DNA of 42,427 nt from CAKVLS01 sp045651685 (GTDB lineage: Bacteria; Bacillota; Clostridia; Christensenellales; UBA1242): contig JAZRSV010000015.1 of the NCBI GenBank assembly GCA_045651685.1, positions 1 through 42,427 on the forward strand. The letters run 5' to 3'. The notes below the pieces were generated by a model that saw only the letters and a program-made list of their open reading frames with translations, made no database searches and was not told the origin of the DNA. Of the stretch, positions 33,689 to 42,170 are shown piece after piece; within the stretch, counting starts at the first letter, position 1; each line of letters begins with the position of its first letter. Both the position numbers and the translations under genes were made by a program.

Positions 33689-34441
33689 ATGAAAACTATT
33701 CAAGTAACAGCAAAAACTGTAGAAAAAGCAATACAAGAAGGTCTAGAACAACTAAATGTTACACAAGACCAAGTTGATATAAAGATTATCGAACAAGGTG
33801 GTTTTTTCAAAAAGGCTAAAGTAGAAATTACTTTAGAAGAAGAAGTAAAAGAAGAACCAGCTAAAGAAGAAAAAAAACAAGCTAAAGAAGCTAAAAAAGA
33901 AGAAAAGAAAGAAACCAAAAAACAAGAAAAGGTTGAAAAGAAAGAAGAAAAACAACCAGAACAAAAAACAGAGAAAAAACAAGACAACATTGACGATGCA
34001 ATAACACTTGGTGACGAATTCTTAAAAGGTTTGTTTAGCAGACTTAACATCGAAACAGTAGTGACTTCTATCAAAACAAAAGATGGTATCAACTACAATG
34101 TTAAAGGTGACAAGGTAAATGATCTAATAGGTTATAGAGGCGAAACTTTAAATTCTATTCAATACCTATTAACAATGGTTATAAAAAATGCAGGATATAA
34201 AGTTAAAGCTTTTGTCGATGTAGAAAATTATAAACAACGCCGTCAAGAAACTTTAATATCTCTTGCAGAAAGACTTGCAAGAAAAGCTGTAAAATTAAAT
34301 CAACCAGTAGAGTTAGAAAAAATGACAGCTTACGAACGCCGCATCATACATACTGCCCTAGCAGACAATGATGAAGTGACAACTCATAGCGAAGGTGAAG
34401 AACCAAACCGTTATTTAATAATCGAACCAAAACAAAAATAA
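33689..34441 (+). CDS. jag: RNA-binding protein Jag/KhpB
   Basis: A 250-residue cytoplasmic RNA-binding protein. Residues 1-50 form the Jag-N domain (VTAKTVEKAIQEGLEQLNVT, GGFFKKAKVEITLE). Residues ~52-95 are a highly charged Lys/Glu linker encoded by an A-rich repeat-like stretch. The KH domain has the GxxG loop as LIGYRGETLNSIQYLL near residue 148, and the R3H domain has YERRIIHTALADN. It is the last gene of the rpmH operon, 14 nt after yidC. Confidence 0.95.
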   Translation: MKTIQVTAKTVEKAIQEGLEQLNVTQDQVDIKIIEQGGFFKKAKVEITLEEEVKEEPAKEEKKQAKEAKKEEKKETKKQEKVEKKEEKQPEQKTEKKQDNIDDAITLGDEFLKGLFSRLNIETVVTSIKTKDGINYNVKGDKVNDLIGYRGETLNSIQYLLTMVIKNAGYKVKAFVDVENYKQRRQETLISLAERLARKAVKLNQPVELEKMTAYERRIIHTALADNDEVTTHSEGEEPNRYLIIEPKQK

Positions 34442-34450
34442 TAAACATCA

Positions 34451-34485
34451 AAAGATAGTAAAAAAATATTTACTATCTTTTTTTT
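34451..34485 (+). terminator. Terminator of the rpmH-jag operon
   Basis: A 12-bp perfect stem (34451-34462 with 34469-34480), 6-nt loop and a T run. Confidence 0.9.
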
Positions 34486-34532
34486 GCGCAAAAATAAAAA
34501 ATATGACAAAAAAATATAAAAAAAATAAAAAA

Positions 34533-34561
34533 TTGACTATTGAAAATTAAATATTTATATG
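34533..34561 (+). promoter_or_regulatory. Promoter of the P-loop-like protein gene
   Basis: TTGACT (34533-34538) with TATATG at 17 bp (34556-34561) or TTATAT at 16 bp. The AT-rich context makes the -10 uncertain. Confidence 0.45.
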
Positions 34562-34610
34562 TTATATTAAATTTGTTAGAAAAAATTTATAAAAAACGGA
34601 GGATAAAATT

Positions 34611-35555
34611 ATGATTAACAAACAAAAATCAATTGCTTTATATGGTGCTCCTGGTTGTGGATCAAAATATATCGCTAAAGAACTATCAGAAAGAACAGGA
34701 TTGCCAGTTATCCCCGTTCGTCAATTAGCATTTTTGCCAAACAAAAAAGATTTAGACAAAGCAGTAAGATATTCTCAATTATCAATCACTAACTTGCAAG
34801 ATGAAAGAGATGCTTACAAAAAAAGATTAGATAGTATTTATTTGAGTGGCGATGCAATTATTACATTAAGACAAAAAATTGCAGAGTGCGATGCTAGTAT
34901 CAAAAGATATCAAGACAATCTACAATCTTTGCAACCAACTATCGCATTAAGAAATCAATTCCCTGATGTAAAAAATTATGTAGAGCTTGGTTATAACAGA
35001 GAGTTAGCTACTTATATGGAGCAAAACTACGGCATTGCAGGTAAAGAATTTTATAACAAACAATTTGAAGTAGAACTTATCAAAAATATTTATGCTAACA
35101 CTCATGGAGCATATATTATTGATTATCCTGCTACTGCACCAGTTTGTTTGCAAGATTCTCATGATGCTATTGCTACAGGCCTTAATAATGGTCGTTTGGT
35201 TATGTGGAGTTTTAATGATGGTGGCTTTATAAGAGAAAACCTAACCCCAGAAGCAACTGATGAGTTGTTTGAAGGTTTTGGTACAGTTGTAAACCTACAA
35301 TTGCCAGCAGACTATACAGAAACTCGTTATGCAGCAGCTACTAACCCACAAACAGGCGAAATGCTTGCAGATGGTGGTTATGAAGCAAACGCTACAATGA
35401 CACAAGATACAACTGGTTTGTTTGATGAAAATGTAGAAGCAGTTTTGTTCTTGGGTGAAGAAAAGAAAGTTCATTATAGCAAAGCAAAAGCAAGAGAAAT
35501 CTGCAACAACATCTTAAGCCCAGTTCAAGTAGAAACAGAAGACTTAAAACAATAA
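34611..35555 (+). CDS. P-loop NTPase-like protein with altered Walker A, unknown function
   Basis: A 314-residue soluble protein. The N-terminus SIALYGAPGCGSKYIAKEL looks like an adenylate-kinase-type P-loop (GAPGxGKG), but the lysine is shifted: residues 12-19 read GAPGCGSK instead of GxxxxGK[ST]. The next segment ERTGLPVIPVRQLAF also fits an NMP-kinase-like fold, and HGAYIIDYPATAPVC near residue 180 sits where ILDGFPRT occurs in adenylate kinase. Residues ~55-110 form a predicted coiled coil inserted after the first part. The C-terminus is acidic. CGGAGGATAAAATT precedes the ATG. It is monocistronic between jag and mnmE, not a usual member of this gene order. Confidence 0.75.
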   Translation: MINKQKSIALYGAPGCGSKYIAKELSERTGLPVIPVRQLAFLPNKKDLDKAVRYSQLSITNLQDERDAYKKRLDSIYLSGDAIITLRQKIAECDASIKRYQDNLQSLQPTIALRNQFPDVKNYVELGYNRELATYMEQNYGIAGKEFYNKQFEVELIKNIYANTHGAYIIDYPATAPVCLQDSHDAIATGLNNGRLVMWSFNDGGFIRENLTPEATDELFEGFGTVVNLQLPADYTETRYAAATNPQTGEMLADGGYEANATMTQDTTGLFDENVEAVLFLGEEKKVHYSKAKAREICNNILSPVQVETEDLKQ

Positions 35556-35563
35556 AACGAAAT

Positions 35564-35595
35564 AAGATAACTAATTTATTTAGTTATCTTTTTTT
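35564..35595 (+). terminator. Terminator of the P-loop-like protein gene
   Basis: An 11-bp perfect stem (35564-35574 with 35580-35590), TTTAT loop and a T run. Confidence 0.88.
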
Positions 35596-35622
35596 ATGTC
35601 AGTATATATTTACAAATTTACT

Positions 35623-35651
35623 ATTACATTTTTTATAATATATGTTATAAT
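35623..35651 (+). promoter_or_regulatory. Promoter of mnmE-mnmG
   Basis: ATTACA (35623-35628), 17 bp ending in TGT, then TATAAT (35646-35651), a full extended -10. Confidence 0.65.
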
Positions 35652-35682
35652 ATGTTAGTTTTTATAAGAAAAGGATATTTTG

Positions 35683-37020
35683 ATGAAAGAAGATACAATT
35701 GTTGCATTGGCAACCCCTTTGGGTAATGCAGGTATTAGTGTTGTTAGATTGAGTGGTGACAAAAGTTTACAAATTGCCACCAAGTTTTTTTCATCTAAAA
35801 AATTAGAAAAACAAGTTATGCCAAGATATATGTATTTAGGCGATATTAATACAGATGACTTAAAAGAAAAATGTTTATTAGTTTATTTTCAAAATCCTAA
35901 TTCTTATACTGGCGAAGATGTTGTAGAATTTCAATGTCATGGTGGCACATACATTTGTAATAAAATTATCGATTTGTGTTTAGCTAATGGTGCTAGACTT
36001 GCTACCCCAGGTGAGTTTACAAAAAGAGCTTTTGTTAATGGCAAAGTTAGTCTTGACGAAGCCGAAGGTGTAGTAGATCTTATCAATTCTCAAACTGCAA
36101 GCGAAGTAAAAGCAAGTTATGATCTTGTTAATGGTGAGTTGTTTAAGACTGTAACAAAACTACAAAAAGAACTTACTAATATACTAGCCGAGATAGAAGT
36201 TAACCTTGACTATCCAGAACATGATATCGAATATCAAACAGAACAACAAATAGAAACAAAACTAAAAAATATACAACAAGTTTTGCAAAATTTGGCTAAT
36301 ACCGAAAATCAAGGTAGAATAATAAAAGATGGTATTAATGTTGCAATACTTGGTAAACCAAATGTGGGCAAAAGCAGTTTGTTAAATGCCCTACTTAATT
36401 ATGAAAGAGCTATTGTTACCGATATAGCTGGTACAACTCGTGATACCTTGCAAGAGAGCTTTGTTTATAAAGATACAAAGATAAACATAACTGACACAGC
36501 AGGTGTACACGAAAGTGACGATGTTGTCGAAAAAATAGGTATACAAAAAGCACTTGATCAAATTAATCAAGCAGACATTATTTTGTTGTTGCTTGATGGT
36601 TCACAAGAATTGTCACAACAAGACAAAGAAAATTTATCTCTAGTAAAAGATAAAAAAGTTATCGTGGTAGTTAACAAAACAGACTTGCCACAAAAGATAA
36701 ATTTAGATATGCCTTATATTCAAGTAAGTGCACTAAATCAAAAAGGTATAGAAGAATTAAAACAAAAAATATTAGACTGTGTTATAGATAAAGACTTTGT
36801 AAAAAATGATATTGTATTAACTAATAAGAGACATTTGCAAGCAGTAAAACAAGCTTTGCAAATTATACAAAGCGCGATAGAAAATATCTATAATGTTAGT
36901 CTTGATTGTACTGCACTTGATGTTAAGTCAGTATGGTTTAAGCTTGGCGAGATAACCGGCGAAACAACAGATGAAGATATAATTGATGCTATATTTAGCA
37001 AATTTTGTTTAGGAAAATAA
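35683..37020 (+). CDS. mnmE: tRNA uridine-5-carboxymethylaminomethyl modification GTPase MnmE
   Basis: A 445-residue GTPase that, with MnmG, modifies the wobble uridine of several tRNAs. N-terminal folate-binding domain (IVALATPLGNAGISVVRLSG), helical domain, and an inserted G domain with GKPNVGKSSLLNALL (G1), the DTAG G3 motif and NKTD (G4). It ends in FSKFCLGK, the MnmE C-terminal CxGK motif with the reactive cysteine. AAGGA lies 7 nt before the ATG at 35683; an in-frame TTG directly before it is not needed. mnmG follows after 3 nt. Confidence 0.97.
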   Translation: MKEDTIVALATPLGNAGISVVRLSGDKSLQIATKFFSSKKLEKQVMPRYMYLGDINTDDLKEKCLLVYFQNPNSYTGEDVVEFQCHGGTYICNKIIDLCLANGARLATPGEFTKRAFVNGKVSLDEAEGVVDLINSQTASEVKASYDLVNGELFKTVTKLQKELTNILAEIEVNLDYPEHDIEYQTEQQIETKLKNIQQVLQNLANTENQGRIIKDGINVAILGKPNVGKSSLLNALLNYERAIVTDIAGTTRDTLQESFVYKDTKINITDTAGVHESDDVVEKIGIQKALDQINQADIILLLLDGSQELSQQDKENLSLVKDKKVIVVVNKTDLPQKINLDMPYIQVSALNQKGIEELKQKILDCVIDKDFVKNDIVLTNKRHLQAVKQALQIIQSAIENIYNVSLDCTALDVKSVWFKLGEITGETTDEDIIDAIFSKFCLGK

Positions 37021-37023
37021 TTT

Positions 37024-38877
37024 ATGCAAAAAGTCGAACAATATGATGCAATAGTTATAGGTAGTGGACATGCAGGATGTGAAGCATGTCTTGCTCTTGC
37101 GCGTCTAAATAACAAAACTTTATTATTAACACTTAATTTAGATAGTATAGCCTTTCTTGCGTGCAACCCATCTATAGGTGGTACAGCAAAAGGTCAGCTT
37201 GCTAGCGAAGTAGATGCTCTTGGTGGCCAAATGGGCATCAACGCAGACAAAACCCTTTTGCAATTGCGCATGCTTAATATGGGTAAAGGTCCTGCTGTAC
37301 ATAGCTTGAGAGCACAAGTAGACAAAAACAAATATCATCAACAAATGAAATATACTCTAGAGCAAACCCCTAACCTAACCATACGCCAAGCAGAGGCGTC
37401 AGAGATAATGGTAGAAGATGGCGTTGTAGTTGGCGTAAAGACAACTATGGGCGAAACCTTTGCTTGCAAAACTATTGTAGTATGTACAGGTGTTTATCTT
37501 AAGAGTAGAATTATAATTGGTGACTTTACAAAAGAGCAAGGCCCAAATGGTTTTATGGCGGCAACTGCTTTGACACAAAGTTTGAGTGACCTTGGTTTTG
37601 AGATAAGAAGATTTAAGACTGGTACTCCTGCAAGAGTTCACAAAAACAGTATAGACTATTCTAAATTTGAAGAACAATGTGGTGATGAAGGTATACAAAC
37701 ATTTTCTTTTACTACAAAAAAACAACCAAAAAACCTTTGCAAATGTTATCTTGGTTATACCAATCTTAATACACATCAAATTATTAGAGATAACTTGCAC
37801 CGTGCTCCAATGTTTAGTGGAGAAATAAAAGGTGTAGGTCCAAGATATTGTCCTTCTATCGAAGACAAAGTTGTACGCTTTGCTGATAAAGAAAGACATC
37901 AAATATTTTTAGAGCCAGAAGCATATGATACTAACGAAATATATGTTCAAGGTTTTAGTACATCAATGCCATATGATGTTCAAGAGCAAATGTATCGTAG
38001 TGTAGAAGGTTTCGAAAGTGTACAAATTTTGCGCAATGCATATGCGATAGAATATGACTGTATCAATAGCTTGCAACTAGATCCAACACTTGGTGCAAAA
38101 CATATTAAGGGTTTATATTTTGCTGGTCAAATAAATGGTACAAGCGGTTATGAAGAGGCGGCGGCTCAAGGTATAATAGCTGGTATCAATGCTAGTCAAT
38201 ATATGCATGATAAAAAACCAGTTATACTTGGTAGAGACCAAGCTTATATTGGTGTGCTTATAGATGATTTGGTCACAAAAGGTACCAACGAACCATACCG
38301 CATGATGACAAGTCGTGCCGAGTATAGACTAGAGTTAAGACAAGATAATGCCGACTTAAGACTAACCCCTATAGGTATAGAGATAGGTCTTGTTGACGAA
38401 AATAGAAAGAAAATATTTAACAAAAAATTAAAAGACATCGCAAAAGCTCAAAAAGAATTAGACAAAAAAGTACCTGGCAAAATAGCAGATGGCGTTTTGG
38501 CTAATCATAACGAAAGTTTTTCTGGTGTTGGCATGACAGTAAGAAATCTTATTAAGCGTAGCAATATAACAGCGCATGATCTTCAAAAAGAACTTGGTTG
38601 TTTTGATAAGATCAAAAGTAATATTTTAGACCTTATTAATACTCAAGTAAAATACGAAGGTTATTTGTCTAGACAAACATTGCAAATAGAGCAAGCAAAG
38701 AAAAACGAAAGTATTGCCCTATCACCAGATTTTGATTATAGTATGCTAAAAGGTCTTCGTATCGAAGCTGTCCAAAAATTAAACAAAATCAAACCTTTAT
38801 CACTTGGTCAAGCAAGTCGTATTAGTGGTGTTAGTCCTGCAGATATTGCAGTTTTGACAATATATCTAAAAAAATAA
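37024..38877 (+). CDS. mnmG: tRNA uridine-5-carboxymethylaminomethyl modification enzyme MnmG
   Basis: A 617-residue FAD enzyme that works with MnmE in wobble uridine modification. The FAD-binding motif is AIVIGSGHAGCEACLALARL at the N-terminus, followed by NPSIGGTAKGQLASEVDALG. GGYEEAAAQG-like FAD contacts (TSGYEEAAAQGIIAG) lie near residue 375, and the tail SQASRISGVSPADIAVL-type segment matches GidA C-termini. It starts 3 nt after mnmE; AGGAAA lies within the end of mnmE. Its stop overlaps the terminator stem. Confidence 0.97.
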   Translation: MQKVEQYDAIVIGSGHAGCEACLALARLNNKTLLLTLNLDSIAFLACNPSIGGTAKGQLASEVDALGGQMGINADKTLLQLRMLNMGKGPAVHSLRAQVDKNKYHQQMKYTLEQTPNLTIRQAEASEIMVEDGVVVGVKTTMGETFACKTIVVCTGVYLKSRIIIGDFTKEQGPNGFMAATALTQSLSDLGFEIRRFKTGTPARVHKNSIDYSKFEEQCGDEGIQTFSFTTKKQPKNLCKCYLGYTNLNTHQIIRDNLHRAPMFSGEIKGVGPRYCPSIEDKVVRFADKERHQIFLEPEAYDTNEIYVQGFSTSMPYDVQEQMYRSVEGFESVQILRNAYAIEYDCINSLQLDPTLGAKHIKGLYFAGQINGTSGYEEAAAQGIIAGINASQYMHDKKPVILGRDQAYIGVLIDDLVTKGTNEPYRMMTSRAEYRLELRQDNADLRLTPIGIEIGLVDENRKKIFNKKLKDIAKAQKELDKKVPGKIADGVLANHNESFSGVGMTVRNLIKRSNITAHDLQKELGCFDKIKSNILDLINTQVKYEGYLSRQTLQIEQAKKNESIALSPDFDYSMLKGLRIEAVQKLNKIKPLSLGQASRISGVSPADIAVLTIYLKK

Positions 38878-38904
38878 GATAGCAAATTTTGCTATCTTTT
38901 TTAT
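38876..38904 (+). terminator. Terminator of mnmE-mnmG
   Basis: An 8-bp GC-containing stem (38876-38883 with 38891-38898) and a T run; the stem begins within the mnmG stop codon. Confidence 0.85.
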
Positions 38905-38957
38905 TATGTTTGTTTTAGCTTTTCGCTCGCAAAATACTTTATAATTAAGTCGTTTTA

Positions 38958-38966
38958 TGGTATAAT
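38958..38966 (+). promoter_or_regulatory. Extended -10 promoter of rsmG
   Basis: TGGTATAAT is a perfect extended -10. The -35 region is poor, as such promoters allow. The ATG is 24 nt further, after AAGGAGAAGTT. Confidence 0.65.
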
Positions 38967-38989
38967 ATTTATGTTATTAAGGAGAAGTT

Positions 38990-39697
38990 ATGACAACTCA
39001 ACACACTATAAAAGATATGTTTTTATCAAGTAATATAGAGCTTTCTGATGAGCAAATTTCTGACTTTGAGACATATTATAACTTAATAGTCGAGTGGAAC
39101 GAAAAGTTTAATTTAACAACAATTTTAGACCTAAACGAAGTTGTAGAAAAGCATTTTATAGACAGTCTTGCATGTTTTAATGATTTGTCCGAAGATTATA
39201 AAATTGTCGATATAGGCGCAGGTGCAGGCTTTCCAAGCATACCTCTTGCTATAATGAACAAAAATCTTAATTTTATCTTAATAGATAGCGTAAACAAAAA
39301 AATTACATTTTTGAAAGAAGTTATAAAAACACTTAAACTAACTAATGTAGTTGCAATGCACGCAAGAATAGAAGATATAGCAATGAGTGATGCTTATAGA
39401 GAAAAGTTTGATGTATGTGTATCTCGTGCTGTGGCAAGACTTAATACTTTGGCAGAGTATGCACTGCCATTGGTAAAAATTGGTGGCAAAGTTATTTGTT
39501 ATAAATCAAAACTTGTAGACGAAGAAGTAGACGAAGCAAAAAAAGCTATTAAAATACTAGGTGGCAAAGTTAATGAAATTCAAAAGTTTGAATTAAACTC
39601 ACAAAAAAGAGCTTTGGTAAATATAGATAAAATTACTACCACTCCAAAACAATATCCAAGAAAAAACAATAAAGCAAGAACACAACCTATCGTATAA
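38990..39697 (+). CDS. rsmG: 16S rRNA (guanine-N7) methyltransferase RsmG
   Basis: A 235-residue SAM-dependent enzyme that methylates G527 (E. coli numbering) of 16S rRNA. Family motifs: YYNLIVEWNEKFNLTTI, HFIDSLACF, the SAM loop VDIGAGAGFPSIPLAIM, LIDSVNKKITFLKEV, and SRAVARLNTLAEYALPL. The C-terminus is basic. It has its own extended -10 promoter and a terminator shared with the small opposite ORF at 39745-39876. Its place before parA-parB is the usual one. Confidence 0.96.
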   Translation: MTTQHTIKDMFLSSNIELSDEQISDFETYYNLIVEWNEKFNLTTILDLNEVVEKHFIDSLACFNDLSEDYKIVDIGAGAGFPSIPLAIMNKNLNFILIDSVNKKITFLKEVIKTLKLTNVVAMHARIEDIAMSDAYREKFDVCVSRAVARLNTLAEYALPLVKIGGKVICYKSKLVDEEVDEAKKAIKILGGKVNEIQKFELNSQKRALVNIDKITTTPKQYPRKNNKARTQPIV

Positions 39698-39730
39698 AAA
39701 AAGACCAGAAAATTCTGGTCTTTTATTTTT
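39698..39730. terminator. Bidirectional terminator between rsmG and small ORF
   Basis: An 11-bp stem (39699-39709 with 39714-39724) with A and T runs on either side, so it can end both rsmG and the minus-strand small ORF. Confidence 0.87.
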
Positions 39731-39744
39731 TATAAAAACATCAA

Positions 39745-39876
39745 TTATTGTTCTTGTATAGCATAGTTATATGTGTTAGTGACATCTATACAAAATCTTT
39801 CGTCATCGCATTCTTTTATTAAAGACTCTGTGTCAAAAATAGTTTTTATTTTGTCACTAAAAAATTCTTCGCCCAT
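39745..39876 (-). CDS. Small 43-residue protein, unknown
   Basis: A short acidic protein beginning MGEEFFSDKIKTIFDTESLI and ending NYAIQEQ, with two cysteines. No family recognised. Support that it is real: an AAAAAGGA site 8 nt before the ATG at 39874-39876, a strong promoter upstream (39914-39942), and a terminator directly after. A longer frame up to 39990 reads through the promoter and is rejected. Confidence 0.6.
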   Translation of the reverse strand: MGEEFFSDKIKTIFDTESLIKECDDERFCIDVTNTYNYAIQEQ

Positions 39877-39913
39877 AACAAAATCCTTTTTGTTTTTTAT
39901 TTTTAACACTATT

Positions 39914-39942
39914 ATTTTACCAAATATCGACCTTTTGGTCAA
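39914..39942 (-). promoter_or_regulatory. Promoter of the 43-residue ORF
   Basis: Minus strand TTGACC (39937-39942), 17 bp ending in TGG, TAAAAT (39914-39919): an extended -10 with five of six matches in each hexamer. The -35 begins an imperfect inverted repeat TTGACC-AAAA-GGTCGA. Confidence 0.65.
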
Positions 39943-40077
39943 ACAATATATCTCCGCATAAGTTGATGTAAAAATTAACAAAATATACAAAATGCATTTT
40001 TTGATATAAAAAAACTAAAAAATAACTAAAAATAACACTAAAAATTTACATATTGAGCAAAAACTTAAAAAAAAATA

Positions 40078-40105
40078 GTTACAAAATAAAATTTTATGCT
40101 ATAAT
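40078..40105 (+). promoter_or_regulatory. Promoter of parA-parB
   Basis: TGCTATAAT (40097-40105) is a perfect extended -10, with a weak GTTACA at 40078-40083 and a 16-bp spacer. It lies within the longest possible parA frame, supporting the ATG at 40131. Confidence 0.65.
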
Positions 40106-40130
40106 AAAAATATATAAAAGGAAATATACT

Positions 40131-40931
40131 ATGGGAAAAATCGTAGCATTTGCTAACCAAAAAGGTGGCGTAGGAAAGACCACCACATGTATTAATATTG
40201 CAGCTTACCTTGCAGCTATGGGCAAAAAAGTACTTGTTGTAGATATGGACCCACAAGGTAATGCAACAAGTGGTTTGGGTATAGATAAAGTAGAAGATCT
40301 AAAAACATTGTATGATGCAATATCTGGCGAAAATGATGTCGCAAGCGTTGTAAAAACAACAGTTGTAAAAGGCCTTGACATTATACCTGCTACAGTTGAC
40401 CTTGCTGGTTCAGAAATTGAGCTTGTACAAATGGATTCTAGAGAAAAAGTTGTTAGAAACATACTAAACAACTTGCGCAACAGTTATGATTATATTATGA
40501 TAGACTGTCCACCTTCACTAGGTTTGCTTACTGTAAACGCTCTTACAGCTTCTGATACTGTTGCAATACCTATTCAATGCGAATTTTTTGCGCTAGAAGG
40601 TTTAAGTCAACTTATGAATACTATTAAACTTGTTAGAAAGCATCTTAACCCTACAATTGATGTAGAAGGTGTTATTTTAACTATGAAAGATAGCCGTTCT
40701 AACCTAGTTGCACAAGTTTCTCAAGAAATTAGACGCTTCTTTGGTCAAAAAGTTTACGAAACAGCTATCCCAAGAAATATTCGCTTGGCAGAAGCTCCAA
40801 GTCATGGCGAGCCTATAATGATTTATGATGCTCGTAGCAAAGGTGCTTTGGCATACCTTGCTTTGACAGAAGAATTTTTACATAGAAACAAAGACAGTTA
40901 TAAAAAAATAACTAAATATACAAAAATATAA
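40131..40931 (+). CDS. parA: Chromosome partitioning ATPase ParA (Soj)
   Basis: A 266-residue ATPase that drives origin segregation with ParB. The deviant Walker A motif NQKGGVGKTTT is at residues 9-19, VDMDPQGNATSGLG follows near residue 41, and DCPPSLGLLTVNAL near residue 125. The frame is open upstream to 40053, but AAAAGGAAATATACT and homology fix the ATG at 40131. parB follows 29 nt after its stop. Confidence 0.96.
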   Translation: MGKIVAFANQKGGVGKTTTCINIAAYLAAMGKKVLVVDMDPQGNATSGLGIDKVEDLKTLYDAISGENDVASVVKTTVVKGLDIIPATVDLAGSEIELVQMDSREKVVRNILNNLRNSYDYIMIDCPPSLGLLTVNALTASDTVAIPIQCEFFALEGLSQLMNTIKLVRKHLNPTIDVEGVILTMKDSRSNLVAQVSQEIRRFFGQKVYETAIPRNIRLAEAPSHGEPIMIYDARSKGALAYLALTEEFLHRNKDSYKKITKYTKI

Positions 40932-40960
40932 CAATCGCACATATATAAAGGATTAATAAA

Positions 40961-41911
40961 ATGATTAAAAAAGGTTTAGGAAGAGGTCTAGAAGCTTTAT
41001 TCAAAGTTTATGACGAAGAAGAAAAACAAGAAGTAAAAAATGAAACCCCAGTTTCAAAACCAGTTTCTACAGTAGGAGCTGCCCCAGTTGCCCCACAATC
41101 ACAAGATGGAGTGACAGAGATTGATATAAAATTAATTGATCCTAACAGAAATCAGCCTCGTAAGACTTTTGACCCAACATCTCTAAAAGAGTTGGCAGAG
41201 TCTATCAAACAGCATGGTATTATTCAACCTATTGTTGTTAATGATCAAGGTGGCAGATATATGATTATCGCCGGCGAAAGAAGATTTAGAGCTTCTTTGA
41301 TAGCTGGATTAAAAACTGTACCTGCTGTTATTAAACATTATAATGATAGACAGATCAAAGAAGTTTCTATTATAGAAAATTTGCAAAGAGAAGATCTTAA
41401 CCCTATCGAAGCTGCAAGAGCTATAAAAGAACTTATGGACGAATATAACTTTACTCAAGAGACAGTTGCTGATCGTATCGGTAAAAGTAGACCTGCAGTA
41501 GCTAATACATTGCGTTTGTTAAGTTTGTATCCAGAAGTTATTGATCTTATAGCAAAAAATAAGTTAAGCGCTGGTCACGCTCGTTGTTTAGTTGTTATTT
41601 CTGATAAAGAAACTCAATATAAACTAGCAACTCAAGCATGTGACAACAAAATGACAGTTAGAGATTTAGAAAAAGCTGTAAAAGAAATTCTAAATCCAAA
41701 AGCAAATAAACAAAAGAAAGCTGCAGAGCAAAGTATTGAATTAAAAGAACTTATCAACACAATGCAACGCACCTTTGCAACAAAAGTATCTGCATTGGGC
41801 AATGATAGAAGAGGCCGTATCTATATTGACTATTATAGCAGAGATGATCTTGATAGAATCTGCGAGTTGATGGAGATTTTAAGAGAAAAAGGCCAACCAG
41901 AAGAAGAATAA
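40961..41911 (+). CDS. parB: Chromosome partitioning protein ParB (Spo0J)
   Basis: A 316-residue CTP-dependent DNA clamp that loads at parS sites. The CTP-binding N domain carries DPNRNQPRKTF, GIIQPIVV, the AGERRFRAS box and ENLQREDLNPIEAA. The helix-turn-helix region reads TQETVADRIGKSRPAVANTLRLL. The N-terminal IKKGLGRGLEALF segment is the usual ParA-contact motif. The C-terminal domain gives dimerisation. AAAGGA lies before the ATG. Three parS-like sites lie within 260 bp downstream. Confidence 0.96.
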   Translation: MIKKGLGRGLEALFKVYDEEEKQEVKNETPVSKPVSTVGAAPVAPQSQDGVTEIDIKLIDPNRNQPRKTFDPTSLKELAESIKQHGIIQPIVVNDQGGRYMIIAGERRFRASLIAGLKTVPAVIKHYNDRQIKEVSIIENLQREDLNPIEAARAIKELMDEYNFTQETVADRIGKSRPAVANTLRLLSLYPEVIDLIAKNKLSAGHARCLVVISDKETQYKLATQACDNKMTVRDLEKAVKEILNPKANKQKKAAEQSIELKELINTMQRTFATKVSALGNDRRGRIYIDYYSRDDLDRICELMEILREKGQPEEE

Positions 41912-41920
41912 AAAATTGAA

Positions 41921-41948
41921 AAAATAGGCAAAATATGCCTATTTTTTT
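41921..41948 (+). terminator. Terminator of parA-parB
   Basis: A 10-bp stem (41921-41930 with 41936-41945), 5-nt loop and a T run. Confidence 0.88.
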
Positions 41949-42018
41949 GTTGCGCACACACAAAAATGGTAGAAAATAACAATAAAACTACGCCAATTCT
42001 TGTAAGAAAGTTAAAAAA

Positions 42019-42034
42019 TGTTTCACATGAAACA
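42019..42034. promoter_or_regulatory. parS site 1
   Basis: TGTTTCACATGAAACA, one change from the bacterial parS consensus TGTTTCACGTGAAACA. Binding site for ParB. Confidence 0.85.
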
Positions 42035-42058
42035 ATCAGGATAGTTTATATTATTTAA

Positions 42059-42074
42059 TGTTTTACGTGAAACA
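42059..42074. promoter_or_regulatory. parS site 2
   Basis: TGTTTTACGTGAAACA, one change from consensus at a different position from the other two sites. Its centre is 40 bp from site 1. Confidence 0.8.
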
Positions 42075-42154
42075 AAAACTACCCCATCTTATATAAGATT
42101 TGTATTTGTTTTAACTGGTGCTATTAATAATAAATAAATCTTTGATAAAATAAA

Positions 42155-42170
42155 TGTTTCACATGAAACA
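42155..42170. promoter_or_regulatory. parS site 3
   Basis: TGTTTCACATGAAACA, identical to site 1; centre 96 bp from site 2. Confidence 0.85.

Noticed and set aside
33840..33980. A-rich repeat in jag as a slippage or frameshift site
   Set aside because: The frame stays open through a normal Lys/Glu linker and the KH and R3H domains follow in frame; such linkers are common in Jag proteins.
34611..34670. True adenylate or shikimate kinase for the GAPGCGSK protein
   Set aside because: The Walker A lysine is out of place, the rest of the protein has a coiled-coil insert, and the usual lid and NMP-binding motifs are not visible, so only a fold-level likeness is claimed.
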